From positions 1 to 64,000 of the forward strand of contig JAGBCB010000010.1 of assembly GCA_017938145.1 (NCBI GenBank): DNA of 64,000 nt, given 5' to 3'. The notes beneath the pieces were generated by a model. It was given only the letters and a program-made list of their open reading frames with translations, was not told the DNA's origin and searched no databases. The translations under genes and the position numbers were made by a program. This stretch comes from Lachnospiraceae bacterium (GTDB taxonomy: Bacteria; Bacillota; Clostridia; Lachnospirales; Lachnospiraceae). How positions within the stretch are numbered: the first letter of the stretch is position 1; each line of letters begins with the position of its first letter. Shown here piece by piece: positions 1-7,213 of this stretch.

Positions 1-61
1 TGATATGATTCCCCTTAAGTAGACAAGGTAAATAACCAAATCTACTTAAGGGGGATTTTTT

Positions 62-742
62 ATGTATCGAAAATATACGCCAGAGGAAAAAATAAAAATT
101 GTCAGGGGATATATAAAGGGCGAATACTCTTGGAGTGAAAAGGCTCACGAACTCGGATATAATACACCTCCCGGATGTTTCAAACGTTGGCTTGCTCTTT
201 ATCGACAGCATGGTGAAAGGGCTTTTTATAAAACAAAAGGTAATGCATCATATACTAAAGAGTTTAAAATAATGGTTGTCGAGGAATATCTTGCTGGAGG
301 AACATCTGCTTGTGAACTTGCGGCAAAATATCAACTTAGCACAGCGGATGTTTTATTGCGATGGATTTCGATGTATAATGCTAATAGAGAACTGAAGGAT
401 TATTGTCCTAAACGGGAGGTCTATATGGCAGAAGCAAGAAGAAAAACAACCATTGAAGAACGCAAAGAAATCGTAGAATACTGTATAAATCACAACCGCG
501 ATTATAAAGGAACCGCAAGCATTTATGATGTCTCATACAGCCAGGTCTATTCCTGGATAAAAAAGTATGATGCACAGGGTGAAGAGGGACTAACTGATAA
601 ACGTGGGCGTCATAAAACGGATGATGAGGTAGATGAATTAGAGCGCCTTCGCAGGGAAAATGCCCGATTAAAGCGACAACTACAGGAAAAGGATATGTTA
701 GCTGAATTGTTAAAAAAAGTACAAGAATTCGAAGGGATGTGA
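62..742 (+). CDS. IS150-type transposase OrfA (HTH protein)
   Basis: This 226-aa protein is the DNA-binding half of the IS transposase. Three helix-turn-helix-like segments can be seen, near residues 5-50, 65-110 and 125-180, each with the K/R-E...Y...S...V..W pattern of HTH_Tnp domains. A C-terminal leucine-zipper-like coiled coil (about 190-222, ELERLRRENARLKRQL) follows and probably mediates multimerisation. The frame ends in ATGTGA, overlapping the GTG of orfB by 4 bp. An A7 run at 712-718 lies in the right phase (A AAA AAA) for a -1 slip into orfB. It is longer than the usual OrfA of about 170 aa because of the extra HTH. Confidence 0.9.
   Translation: MYRKYTPEEKIKIVRGYIKGEYSWSEKAHELGYNTPPGCFKRWLALYRQHGERAFYKTKGNASYTKEFKIMVVEEYLAGGTSACELAAKYQLSTADVLLRWISMYNANRELKDYCPKREVYMAEARRKTTIEERKEIVEYCINHNRDYKGTASIYDVSYSQVYSWIKKYDAQGEEGLTDKRGRHKTDDEVDELERLRRENARLKRQLQEKDMLAELLKKVQEFEGM
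712..719 (+). promoter_or_regulatory. Probable -1 programmed frameshift site (A7G)
   Basis: In the orfA phase the run reads TTA AAA AAA GTA, giving the slippery heptamer A-AAA-AAA. The -1 phase from here to the orfB GTG at 739 has no stop codon, so a slip would make a continuous OrfAB fusion. IS150 relatives are known to use A6G in the same place to make the active transposase. Slippage here is inferred. Confidence 0.65.
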
Positions 743-1704
743 GGTTTGGAAAACTTCGCTATGATTCAAAATTTATGGCAATAAAGTTTTTCTATGAAAC
801 AAAGAACTGGAGTATTAATTGGATGTGTAAGCAGCTTAAAGTATCAAGAGCTGCCTACTATAAATGGCTGCACCGCGAGATGCCTGAACAGGAAGCAGTA
901 AATATGAAGCTAGTAGAACTTATAAAGGAGTATGATGAACGATTTAATCACATCTTAGGATATAGAAGAATGACCTCGTGGATTAATCACTTCAACCATA
1001 CCAACTACAAACCGAAACGAGTACATAGAATTATGAAAAAGTTAGGAATTCATTCTGTAATCCGAAAGAAAAAGAAGAAATATGCTTCCTCAACACCAGA
1101 GTCTGTAGCAGAAAATAAGTTGGGCAGAGATTTTTATGCGGATGCTCCTAACAAAAAGTGGGCTACCGATGTGACTGAATTTAAAGTTCCAGGCGAGAAC
1201 AAAAAGTTGTATCTAAGCGCAATACTTGACTTGTATGACAGATATCCGGTTGCATATGTAATCAGCACCCGAAATGACAACAGGCTTGTATTTAGAACAT
1301 TTGATAAAGCACTGGCTGCCAATCCCAAAGCAAAACCGCTTTTTCACAGTGATAGAGGCTTCCAATATACTAGTAAAGTGTTTCAAAGAAAGCTTAGAGA
1401 ACATGAAATGGAACAGTCCATGTCACGGGTTGGACATTGTATAGATAATGGTCCGACAGAAGGGTTTTGGGGAATCATAAAAACAGAAATGTACCAAATG
1501 TACGATATTACAGATGAAACTTCATTAAGATTTGCAATAACGGATTACATTAGATTTTATAGCGAGGAGCGACCTCAAGATAGGTATCATTGTAAAACAC
1601 CATTAGAAGTAAGAATAGAAGCCCTTTCCGCTGGACATCCGGCTGAATATTTGATTCCTCGAAACAAACGAATTGAGAAATATAAAGAGAAATGGTGTGC
1701 ATAA
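739..1704 (+). CDS. IS150-type transposase OrfB (DDE integrase)
   Basis: This 321-aa integrase-core protein carries out strand cleavage and transfer for the IS. An N-terminal HTH_21-like region (about 45-105, including HILGYRRM) precedes the rve fold. The catalytic triad is visible: D144 in WATDVTEF, D205 in FHSDRGFQYTS and E241 in NGPTEGFWG. The D205-E241 spacing is the D-D(35)E arrangement of IS3. The frame is intact. It begins at a GTG overlapping the orfA stop and lies in the -1 frame relative to orfA, so it is likely made by coupling, as a frameshift fusion, or both. Confidence 0.95.
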   Translation: MRFGKLRYDSKFMAIKFFYETKNWSINWMCKQLKVSRAAYYKWLHREMPEQEAVNMKLVELIKEYDERFNHILGYRRMTSWINHFNHTNYKPKRVHRIMKKLGIHSVIRKKKKKYASSTPESVAENKLGRDFYADAPNKKWATDVTEFKVPGENKKLYLSAILDLYDRYPVAYVISTRNDNRLVFRTFDKALAANPKAKPLFHSDRGFQYTSKVFQRKLREHEMEQSMSRVGHCIDNGPTEGFWGIIKTEMYQMYDITDETSLRFAITDYIRFYSEERPQDRYHCKTPLEVRIEALSAGHPAEYLIPRNKRIEKYKEKWCA

Positions 1705-1707
1705 AAA

Positions 1708-1735
1708 AACGACCGCACAATTTTGTACGGTCGTT
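1708..1735 (+). terminator. Hairpin after orfB
   Basis: An 8-bp stem (AACGACCG with CGGTCGTT) encloses a partly self-paired loop directly after the orfB stop. There is no long T run, so termination is only probable. Confidence 0.5.
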
Positions 1736-1815
1736 CGCCAGCACTTCATTTTAGATATTTAACCTGTCTACTTGACAGGGGGCATATCAATAATCGGCTC
1801 TTTTAAATAAAAGGT

Positions 1816-2910
1816 TTAATTTTCGGTTCCTTCATCTTCCAGATAGAGACGTTCAATGAAATCCTTTAAATTGGAGTCAGATAACATTGCCTCTACCAGA
1901 GGGTCATAGGCTTTTGTTTTGTAGAAATTATTGTATTCATCCGTCTTACGCAGCTGCATACGATAATCCTGGCTTTCGGTAGAAATGTTACCAAGGAATA
2001 CAAACGGATAATTGTTATTATCCATTTTGATGATAAATTCATCTACACCCGGTGCAGGAGTCTTAATGTTAATGATTTTTGACTCGAATGCAACATATAC
2101 AACATAATCAAATTCCGGAACAATATCGGAACAGGAATATATCAAATATTCCGGGTTACGGTATTCTTCAATGTATTCGGTTGTTTTACGGATTTTTTCA
2201 TAATTTAAATAGGATGGATCTGTTACCAGGGAGGAAAGCAGTGCTTCGTCTACCGCAAGTTTTGCATTCATGTAGCAGCGAATCAGCTCTTTAATGTAAA
2301 GCTCTGATACAGACTTGGATGCACGGGATAAAAGTAATGCTTCCTGAACGTCGGTGTTGTCTGAGAAAGTAAGAACCGAAACGTTTTCTCCGTCTATAGT
2401 AACAAGATACTCTTCAAAGGTTGGAACAGGAACGTTGCTTCCTTCGTATAAAATGTCATAAGCAACATAAACAAAGTAATTAACGTCCGCAAGACCTTCT
2501 TTATAGTAGCAGGTAATGTTACTGATTTCTTTTACCTGTAAGTCTTCGTTGGAGTAGTAATTGTTTAAATAGTCGGATATTACCGTGGTTAATCCGGCGC
2601 CGATGTCATCAGTAGCCGGCTGGATTTCAATTAACGCATTCAGCTGTGCCAAAGATGGTGTTGGAGTTGGAGATGGTGTTGGCGTAGGAGTTGGTGTGTT
2701 GGTTGGCGTAGGTGTTGGCGAAGGAGTGTTATCCGGTGTCTTGGTTGGAGCAATGGTAGGTGTGTTGTCCGGTGCTTTGGTTGGAGCAGGAGTCGACACG
2801 CCTACAGTTTGTTTTGCAGGACCCGGTGCTTCAAAAGAAAGCAATGCAAGACCTAAAACCATAACTGCGGAACATATGTACAATAAGTTTTTTGTTCTTT
2901 TTATTCTCAT
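1816..2910 (-). CDS. Membrane-anchored protein with Thr/Pro-rich linker and duplicated extracellular domain
   Basis: I do not recognise a named family for this 364-aa protein. Residues 9-27 form one hydrophobic segment without a lipobox Cys, so it is an N-terminal anchor or signal peptide. Residues about 40-88 are a low-complexity linker of TPAP, TPTP and TKAPDNTP units, a typical wall-spanning stalk. The remaining 270 residues contain two related blocks, near 125-200 and 240-315. Each carries a YxVYVA(Y/F) core followed by P-x-EE/DEF and a DG/DNN turn, which suggests an internal duplication of a small alpha/beta (NTF2-like) domain. A GGGAG ribosome site lies before the ATG. The IS right end sits 26 bp past its stop. 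Location: extracytoplasmic face (inferred). Confidence 0.8.
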   Translation of the reverse strand: MRIKRTKNLLYICSAVMVLGLALLSFEAPGPAKQTVGVSTPAPTKAPDNTPTIAPTKTPDNTPSPTPTPTNTPTPTPTPSPTPTPSLAQLNALIEIQPATDDIGAGLTTVISDYLNNYYSNEDLQVKEISNITCYYKEGLADVNYFVYVAYDILYEGSNVPVPTFEEYLVTIDGENVSVLTFSDNTDVQEALLLSRASKSVSELYIKELIRCYMNAKLAVDEALLSSLVTDPSYLNYEKIRKTTEYIEEYRNPEYLIYSCSDIVPEFDYVVYVAFESKIINIKTPAPGVDEFIIKMDNNNYPFVFLGNISTESQDYRMQLRKTDEYNNFYKTKAYDPLVEAMLSDSNLKDFIERLYLEDEGTEN

Positions 2911-2942
2911 TAAAAATCTCCCTAATAAAATGTGGTTGATTG

Positions 2943-2977
2943 GAAAAATAATTCCTTCAGCACATGCTGAAGGAATT
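2943..2977 (-). terminator. Rho-independent terminator of tRNA-Arg
   Basis: A perfect 13-bp inverted repeat (AATTCCTTCAGCA at 2950-2962 with its complement at 2965-2977) is followed on the minus strand by ATTTTTCC. It lies 4 bp past the tRNA 3' end. Confidence 0.85.
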
Positions 2978-2980
2978 AGC

Positions 2981-3052
2981 GTTGCTGACTGGAATTGAAC
3001 CAGCGGCCCCTTGCTTCGGAGGCAAGTGCTCTATCCCCTGAGCTACAGCAAC
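2981..3052 (-). tRNA. tRNA-Arg (anticodon CCG)
   Basis: Read on the minus strand, the 72 nt fold as a full cloverleaf: acceptor GTTGCTG/CAGCAAC, D arm GCTC/GAGC, anticodon stem CTTGC/GCAAG with loop CTCCGAA, a 5-nt variable loop, and T arm GCTGG/CCAGT with loop TTCAATT. The anticodon CCG reads CGG (Arg). The 3' CCA is not encoded and must be added after transcription. Confidence 0.95.
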
Positions 3053-3062
3053 ATGCTGATAT

Positions 3063-3091
3063 ATTATAACCTATCCTGTGGAGAATTTCAA
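3063..3091 (-). promoter_or_regulatory. Promoter of tRNA-Arg
   Basis: On the minus strand TTGAAA (3086-3091) and TATAAT (3063-3068) are separated by 17 bp. The -10 box ends about 10 bp before the tRNA 5' end, so the transcript probably starts close to the mature end. Confidence 0.75.
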
Positions 3092-3200
3092 GAACCAGTC
3101 TTTACAAATCACAAATTTTTCATTATTATTAAAATAATGGGTTAAAATGCGTCAAATAAGGATAAAAAGCAACAAGACGTGAGAAACAAGGAGAGTTCAG

Positions 3201-4094
3201 ATGGCAGGAAAGAGAAAGAAATTCGAAGTTCCGGAGCAGAAAGAAAACGGCGTTCGTATTAATAAATATCTGGGAGATGCGGGAGTATGCTCCAGAAGAG
3301 AAGCAGATAAATTTATTGAGCATGGTAAAGTAACTATTGACGGCGTTGTGGCTGAAATGGGTAGCCGGGTCTTTCCGGGGCAGAAAGTTACTTTTAATGG
3401 TAAAGTATTAAAAAAGCAGGAAGAACAGGTGCTCATTGCTTTCTATAAGCCGGTGGGTATTGTTTGCACTACTGATACCAGAGAACCGGATAATGTAATT
3501 GACTTTTTAAATTATGGCAAGCGTATTTATCCGATTGGTCGTTTGGATAAGGACTCGGAAGGCTTGCTGCTTTTAACTAATGACGGTGATATAGTGAATA
3601 AAATTCTCCGGGCAGGTAATCATCATGAAAAAGAATATCTGGTTACGGTGAATAAACCGCTCACGCCGGAGTTTTTAAAGGGAATGGCCGGCGGTGTACC
3701 GATTCTTGATACGGTGACGAAACCGTGTACCATTGAACAGACCGGAAAATGCAGCTTTAAGATTATTTTGACACAGGGTTTGAACCGTCAGATCCGCCGT
3801 ATGTGTGAATACTTTGATTATCGGGTAATTTCTTTAAAGAGAGTGCGTATTATGCATATTCAGTTAGGACATTTGAAGCCGGGTACTTACCGGAATTTAT
3901 CCGAAGGTGAACTGGCAAGACTGCAGAATGTGCTTAAAAATTCCTCCGGTCTTCCTGCGGCAGTGGAAAAGCAGAGGAAGCGGGAACAGCAGGTAAAGGC
4001 TGAAGAAAGTGGCAAAAAAAAGACAGAAAACAAAGAGGTGCGAAGCCATGGAAAAAAGACAGAGAATCGAAGAACTGGTAGAACTGTTAAATAA
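3201..4094 (+). CDS. rluF: 23S rRNA pseudouridine synthase, RluB/RluF type
   Basis: This enzyme isomerises a uridine to pseudouridine in 23S rRNA. An N-terminal S4 RNA-binding domain (about 17-75, RINKYLGDAGVCSRREAD) precedes the catalytic domain. The motif GRLDKDSEGLLLLTNDGD carries the catalytic Asp116, and the ILRAGNHHEKEYLVTV segment is characteristic of RluF rather than RsuA. The family is clear; the exact target (U2604 for RluF, U2605 for RluB) is inferred. The tail beyond about residue 245 is Lys/Glu-rich and low in complexity. The start follows AAGGAGAG. The last 47 bp overlap the likely ligA start. Confidence 0.88.
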   Translation: MAGKRKKFEVPEQKENGVRINKYLGDAGVCSRREADKFIEHGKVTIDGVVAEMGSRVFPGQKVTFNGKVLKKQEEQVLIAFYKPVGIVCTTDTREPDNVIDFLNYGKRIYPIGRLDKDSEGLLLLTNDGDIVNKILRAGNHHEKEYLVTVNKPLTPEFLKGMAGGVPILDTVTKPCTIEQTGKCSFKIILTQGLNRQIRRMCEYFDYRVISLKRVRIMHIQLGHLKPGTYRNLSEGELARLQNVLKNSSGLPAAVEKQRKREQQVKAEESGKKKTENKEVRSHGKKTENRRTGRTVK

Positions 4095-5997
4095 AGCAAA
4101 CTATGCCTATGAGCAGGAAAACAGGGAAATTATGAGCAATTTCGAATATGATGCCCTGTATGACGAATTGAAGGCATTAGAGGAAGAAACCGGATTTGTT
4201 ATGGCCCAGAGTCCAACGGTGAATGCCGGCTATGAGGTGCTTTCCGAGCTTCCGAAGGAGCGTCATGTGGCTCCGATGCTTTCCTTAGACAAGACTAAGG
4301 ATGTGGATGCACTGGCGGACTTCCTTGGGGAGAAAGAAGGAATGTTGTCCTGGAAGATGGACGGTTTGACCAATGTTATTACGTATAATAACGGAGAATT
4401 GGTTAAGGCACTGACCAGAGGTAACGGTGAAATCGGTGAAAATATAACCAACAATGCCAAGGTATATAAAAACATTCCGTTGAAAATTCCGTACAAGGGA
4501 GAACTGGTGCTTCGCGGCGAGTCTATCATTACTTATTCCGAGTTTGATCGTATCAATGCGGAAATTGAAGATGTGACTGCCAAATATAAAAATCCAAGAA
4601 ATCTTTGCAGTGGCAGTGTGCGTCAGTTGAACAATAAAATCACAGCAGAACGTAATGTACTGTTTTACGTATATTCCCTGATTTCTGTTGGAGAGGATGT
4701 ACAGTTTGCAACCCGCAGTGAGCAACTGGAGTGGATTAAATCCCTTGGCTTTACCTGTGTAGAGCAGAAGAAGGTTACGAAAGCTACTATTCATGATGCA
4801 GTGGCATATTTTGCCGGACAGGTGGCAAAGAACGATTTCCCGTCTGACGGTCTGGTGCTTTGCTTTGATGATATTGAGTATTCCAAGAGCCTTGGCAGAA
4901 CCGCCAAGTTCCCAAGAGATTCCATCGCTTTTAAGTGGAAGGATGAAACAGCAAAAACAAAGCTTGTGGAAATTGAATGGAGCGCCTCCAGAACAGGTTT
5001 GATCAACCCGGTGGCTATTTTCGAGCCGGTGGAACTGGAAGGTACTACGGTATCCAGGGCCAGCATCCATAATGTAAGTATTATGGAGAGTCTGGAGCTT
5101 GGTATCGGGGATGAAATCGAAGTTTACAAGGCGAATATGATTATTCCGCAGATTGCTGTAAACCATACAAAGAGCGGTACAGCGACACCGCCATGTGAAT
5201 GTCCGGTGTGCGGCAGGGAAACCAGGATTTCTACCGAAGGCGATGTAAAAGTATTGTATTGTATGAATCCGGATTGCCTGGCAAAGAAAATTAAATCCTT
5301 CAGCCTGTTTGTCAGCCGGGATGCCATGAACATGGAAGGTCTTTCCGAGGCAACCATGGAAAAGTGGATTAACGAGGGCTTTCTTAAAGAGCCGGCGGAT
5401 TTGTTTAAGCTGGCAAGACATAAGGATGCTATTGTAAACATGGAAGGCTTTGGTGAGAAGTCTTATGAGAACCTGACTGCATCTATTGATAAGGCCAGAA
5501 CCACAACTGCAGAACGTTTGCTGTATTCCATCGGTATTCCAAACATTGGTGTGGCTACTGCAAAGCTGATTACCAAAGCGTTTGATGCGGATATGGAGAA
5601 AATCCGTCATGCAACCGTGGAAGAGCTGACGGAAATTAACGGTATCGGTGATGTGATGGCGAGAGGCTACGTGGATTATTTTGCTAAGGAAGAAAACCAG
5701 CAGCAGCTGGATCATATTCTGGTAGAAATTCGGTTAGAAAAGGCAGAAAACACAACGGAGGCAACGCTGGAGGGCAAAACCTTCGTAGTCACCGGAAGTG
5801 TTTTTCAGTTTAAAAACCGCAATGAATTAAAAGCTTATATTGAGGAACGGGGCGGTAAGGTGGCCGGCAGCGTCAGCAAGAATACAGACTATCTTATTAA
5901 TAATGACAACATGTCCTCCTCGTCCAAAAACAAAACCGCCAAGGAACTTGGTATTCCGATTATCACAGAAGAAGAATTTCTTGCCATGGTGCAATAA
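4048..5997 (+). CDS. ligA: NAD+-dependent DNA ligase LigA
   Basis: This enzyme seals nicks in replication and repair using NAD+. Counting from the ATG at 4048 (649 aa), domain Ia is seen near 20-45, and the nucleotidyl-transferase motif KMDG has the AMP-accepting Lys103. An OB fold, a four-Cys zinc finger (C-P-V-C ... C-M-N-P-D-C, about 385-410), helix-hairpin-helix repeats and a C-terminal BRCT domain (about 570-649, LEGKTFVVTG) follow. An in-frame start 39 bp upstream exists, but AAAGAGGTG at 4031-4039 positions 4048. The gene overlaps the end of the rluF-like gene by 47 bp, so the two are probably cotranscribed. It is slightly shorter than the 671 aa of E. coli. Confidence 0.95.
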   Translation: MEKRQRIEELVELLNKANYAYEQENREIMSNFEYDALYDELKALEEETGFVMAQSPTVNAGYEVLSELPKERHVAPMLSLDKTKDVDALADFLGEKEGMLSWKMDGLTNVITYNNGELVKALTRGNGEIGENITNNAKVYKNIPLKIPYKGELVLRGESIITYSEFDRINAEIEDVTAKYKNPRNLCSGSVRQLNNKITAERNVLFYVYSLISVGEDVQFATRSEQLEWIKSLGFTCVEQKKVTKATIHDAVAYFAGQVAKNDFPSDGLVLCFDDIEYSKSLGRTAKFPRDSIAFKWKDETAKTKLVEIEWSASRTGLINPVAIFEPVELEGTTVSRASIHNVSIMESLELGIGDEIEVYKANMIIPQIAVNHTKSGTATPPCECPVCGRETRISTEGDVKVLYCMNPDCLAKKIKSFSLFVSRDAMNMEGLSEATMEKWINEGFLKEPADLFKLARHKDAIVNMEGFGEKSYENLTASIDKARTTTAERLLYSIGIPNIGVATAKLITKAFDADMEKIRHATVEELTEINGIGDVMARGYVDYFAKEENQQQLDHILVEIRLEKAENTTEATLEGKTFVVTGSVFQFKNRNELKAYIEERGGKVAGSVSKNTDYLINNDNMSSSSKNKTAKELGIPIITEEEFLAMVQ

Positions 5998-6008
5998 ATG
6001 TGTATAAT
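5981..6008 (+). promoter_or_regulatory. Promoter of metA
   Basis: TTGCCA and TATAAT are separated by 16 bp. The -35 lies inside the end of ligA and the -10 just after it. The leader to metA is about 30 nt, too short for a SAM riboswitch or T-box. Confidence 0.6.
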
Positions 6009-6044
6009 ATAGGGAAGAGATAATGATTCGAAAGGAAAAAAATA

Positions 6045-6950
6045 ATGCCAATCAGAGTACAGAACGATTTACCTGCAAAGAAAATTTTAGAAGATGAAAA
6101 TATCTTCATGATGGACGAAAACCGGTCTTTGAGCCAGGATATCCGTCCTTTAAAGATTGCCATATTAAATCTGATGCCGTTAAAGGAGGATACCGAGGTT
6201 CAGCTCATGCGTTCTCTGTCCAACACTCCGCTTCAGTTGGATGTTACATTCTTAACTACTGTAACTTACGTTGGAAAGAATACTGCCACCAGTCATCTGG
6301 ATACTTTTTATCTGACCTATGAAGATGTAAAGGACCAGAAGTTTGATGGCCTGATTATTACCGGTGCACCGGTGGAAACCATGAATTTTGAAGATGTGGC
6401 TTACTGGGAAGAGTTAAAGCAGATTATGGACTGGTCCGAAACCAACGTAACCTCCACCCTGCATATCTGCTGGGGTGCCCAGGCCGGTTTATATCACCAC
6501 TACGGTGTGCGTAAGCTGGATTTGTCCGAAAAGCTTTCCGGCGTATACCGTCATGAGGTGTATCACAGAAGAGAACCTTTGGTACGTGGATTTGATGATG
6601 TGTTTTATGCACCGCATTCCCGTTATACCGAAATGTCCAAGGAAGACATTCTTGCCAATGAAAAGTTACAGGTTTTAGCGGATTCCAAGGAAGCAGGAAT
6701 TTTCCTTGTGCTGGCAGAAGAGGGCAAGAACATCTTTGTACTTGGCCATCCGGAGTATGACCGTGTGACCCTGGATAAAGAATATAAGCGTGATGTGAAC
6801 AAGGGTATCAATCCGGCGCTTCCGGTTAACTATTATCCGAACGATAACAGTGAGGAAAAGCCGTTGATGCTTTGGAGAGCCCATGCCAACACCCTGTACA
6901 CCAACTGGGTAAATTATTATGTATATCAGAAAACACCGTATGAGTGGTAA
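6045..6950 (+). CDS. metA: Homoserine O-acetyltransferase, MetA type
   Basis: This enzyme activates homoserine for methionine synthesis. At 301 aa it has the normal MetA length. The catalytic residues are all present: Cys142 in HICWGAQAG, and His235 and Glu237 in LGHPEYD. Residue 111 is Glu (GAPVE). In studied MetA enzymes Glu111 goes with acetyl-CoA and Gly111 (E. coli GAPLG) with succinyl-CoA, so this is probably an acetyltransferase although the fold is the 'succinyltransferase' one. It has its own promoter and terminator and is monocistronic. The start follows GAAAGGA. Confidence 0.93.
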   Translation: MPIRVQNDLPAKKILEDENIFMMDENRSLSQDIRPLKIAILNLMPLKEDTEVQLMRSLSNTPLQLDVTFLTTVTYVGKNTATSHLDTFYLTYEDVKDQKFDGLIITGAPVETMNFEDVAYWEELKQIMDWSETNVTSTLHICWGAQAGLYHHYGVRKLDLSEKLSGVYRHEVYHRREPLVRGFDDVFYAPHSRYTEMSKEDILANEKLQVLADSKEAGIFLVLAEEGKNIFVLGHPEYDRVTLDKEYKRDVNKGINPALPVNYYPNDNSEEKPLMLWRAHANTLYTNWVNYYVYQKTPYEW

Positions 6951-6960
6951 ATAGAATAGT

Positions 6961-7012
6961 AAAGCCGTTAGGAGTTTCGTTTTAGAAGCTTTGTAACGGC
7001 TTTTCTTTTTTT
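6961..7012 (+). terminator. Rho-independent terminator of metA
   Basis: The stem AAAGCCGTTA (6961-6970) pairs with TAACGGCTTT (6994-7003), followed by a T-rich run up to 7012. Confidence 0.85.
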
Positions 7013-7081
7013 GGTCATATTGCACAAAAAAAGTTTACGAAAACTCCGAAAATTTTGTAAGTCAGATTATATGTAAAAGCA

Positions 7082-7110
7082 TTGACACAAAAAGTTGAAA
7101 ATGATAGTAT
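7082..7110 (+). promoter_or_regulatory. Promoter of the large serine-rich-repeat protein
   Basis: TTGACA (7082-7087), 17 bp, TAGTAT (7105-7110). The leader to the ATG at 7214 is about 95 nt and A/T-rich. I see no clear riboswitch in it. Confidence 0.7.
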
Positions 7111-7213
7111 TTTTATTAGTATAATTATTAGTGTGTCTATGACTATACAATGCATCATGGTAAAGCAGTAAAGTGAACAAAATTGGATAAATTTGAATGT
7201 GGAGGAACAAAGA

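Larger units (their letters stand above)
1..1789 (+). mobile_element. IS3-family (IS150-type) insertion sequence, complete
   Basis: The ends are imperfect inverted repeats of about 33 bp. The left end begins TGATATG and carries AAGTAGACA at 18-26. The right end, read on the minus strand from 1789, also begins TGATATG and carries AAGTAGACA. Inside are two overlapping frames, an HTH protein and a DDE integrase, as in IS3-family elements. The right end lies 26 bp downstream of the stop of the convergent gene that ends at 1816. A target-site duplication cannot be checked because the left flank is outside the window; the element starting exactly at base 1 suggests that a contig ended at a repeated sequence. 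Confidence 0.93.

Noticed and set aside
4285-5715. A 476-codon minus-strand open frame opposite ligA
   Set aside because: ligA is a clear, full-length family member on the other strand; the antisense frame has no recognisable motif or ribosome site.
6010-6044. A SAM riboswitch or T-box in front of metA
   Set aside because: The leader after the promoter is only about 30 nt and has no suitable stems or antiterminator.
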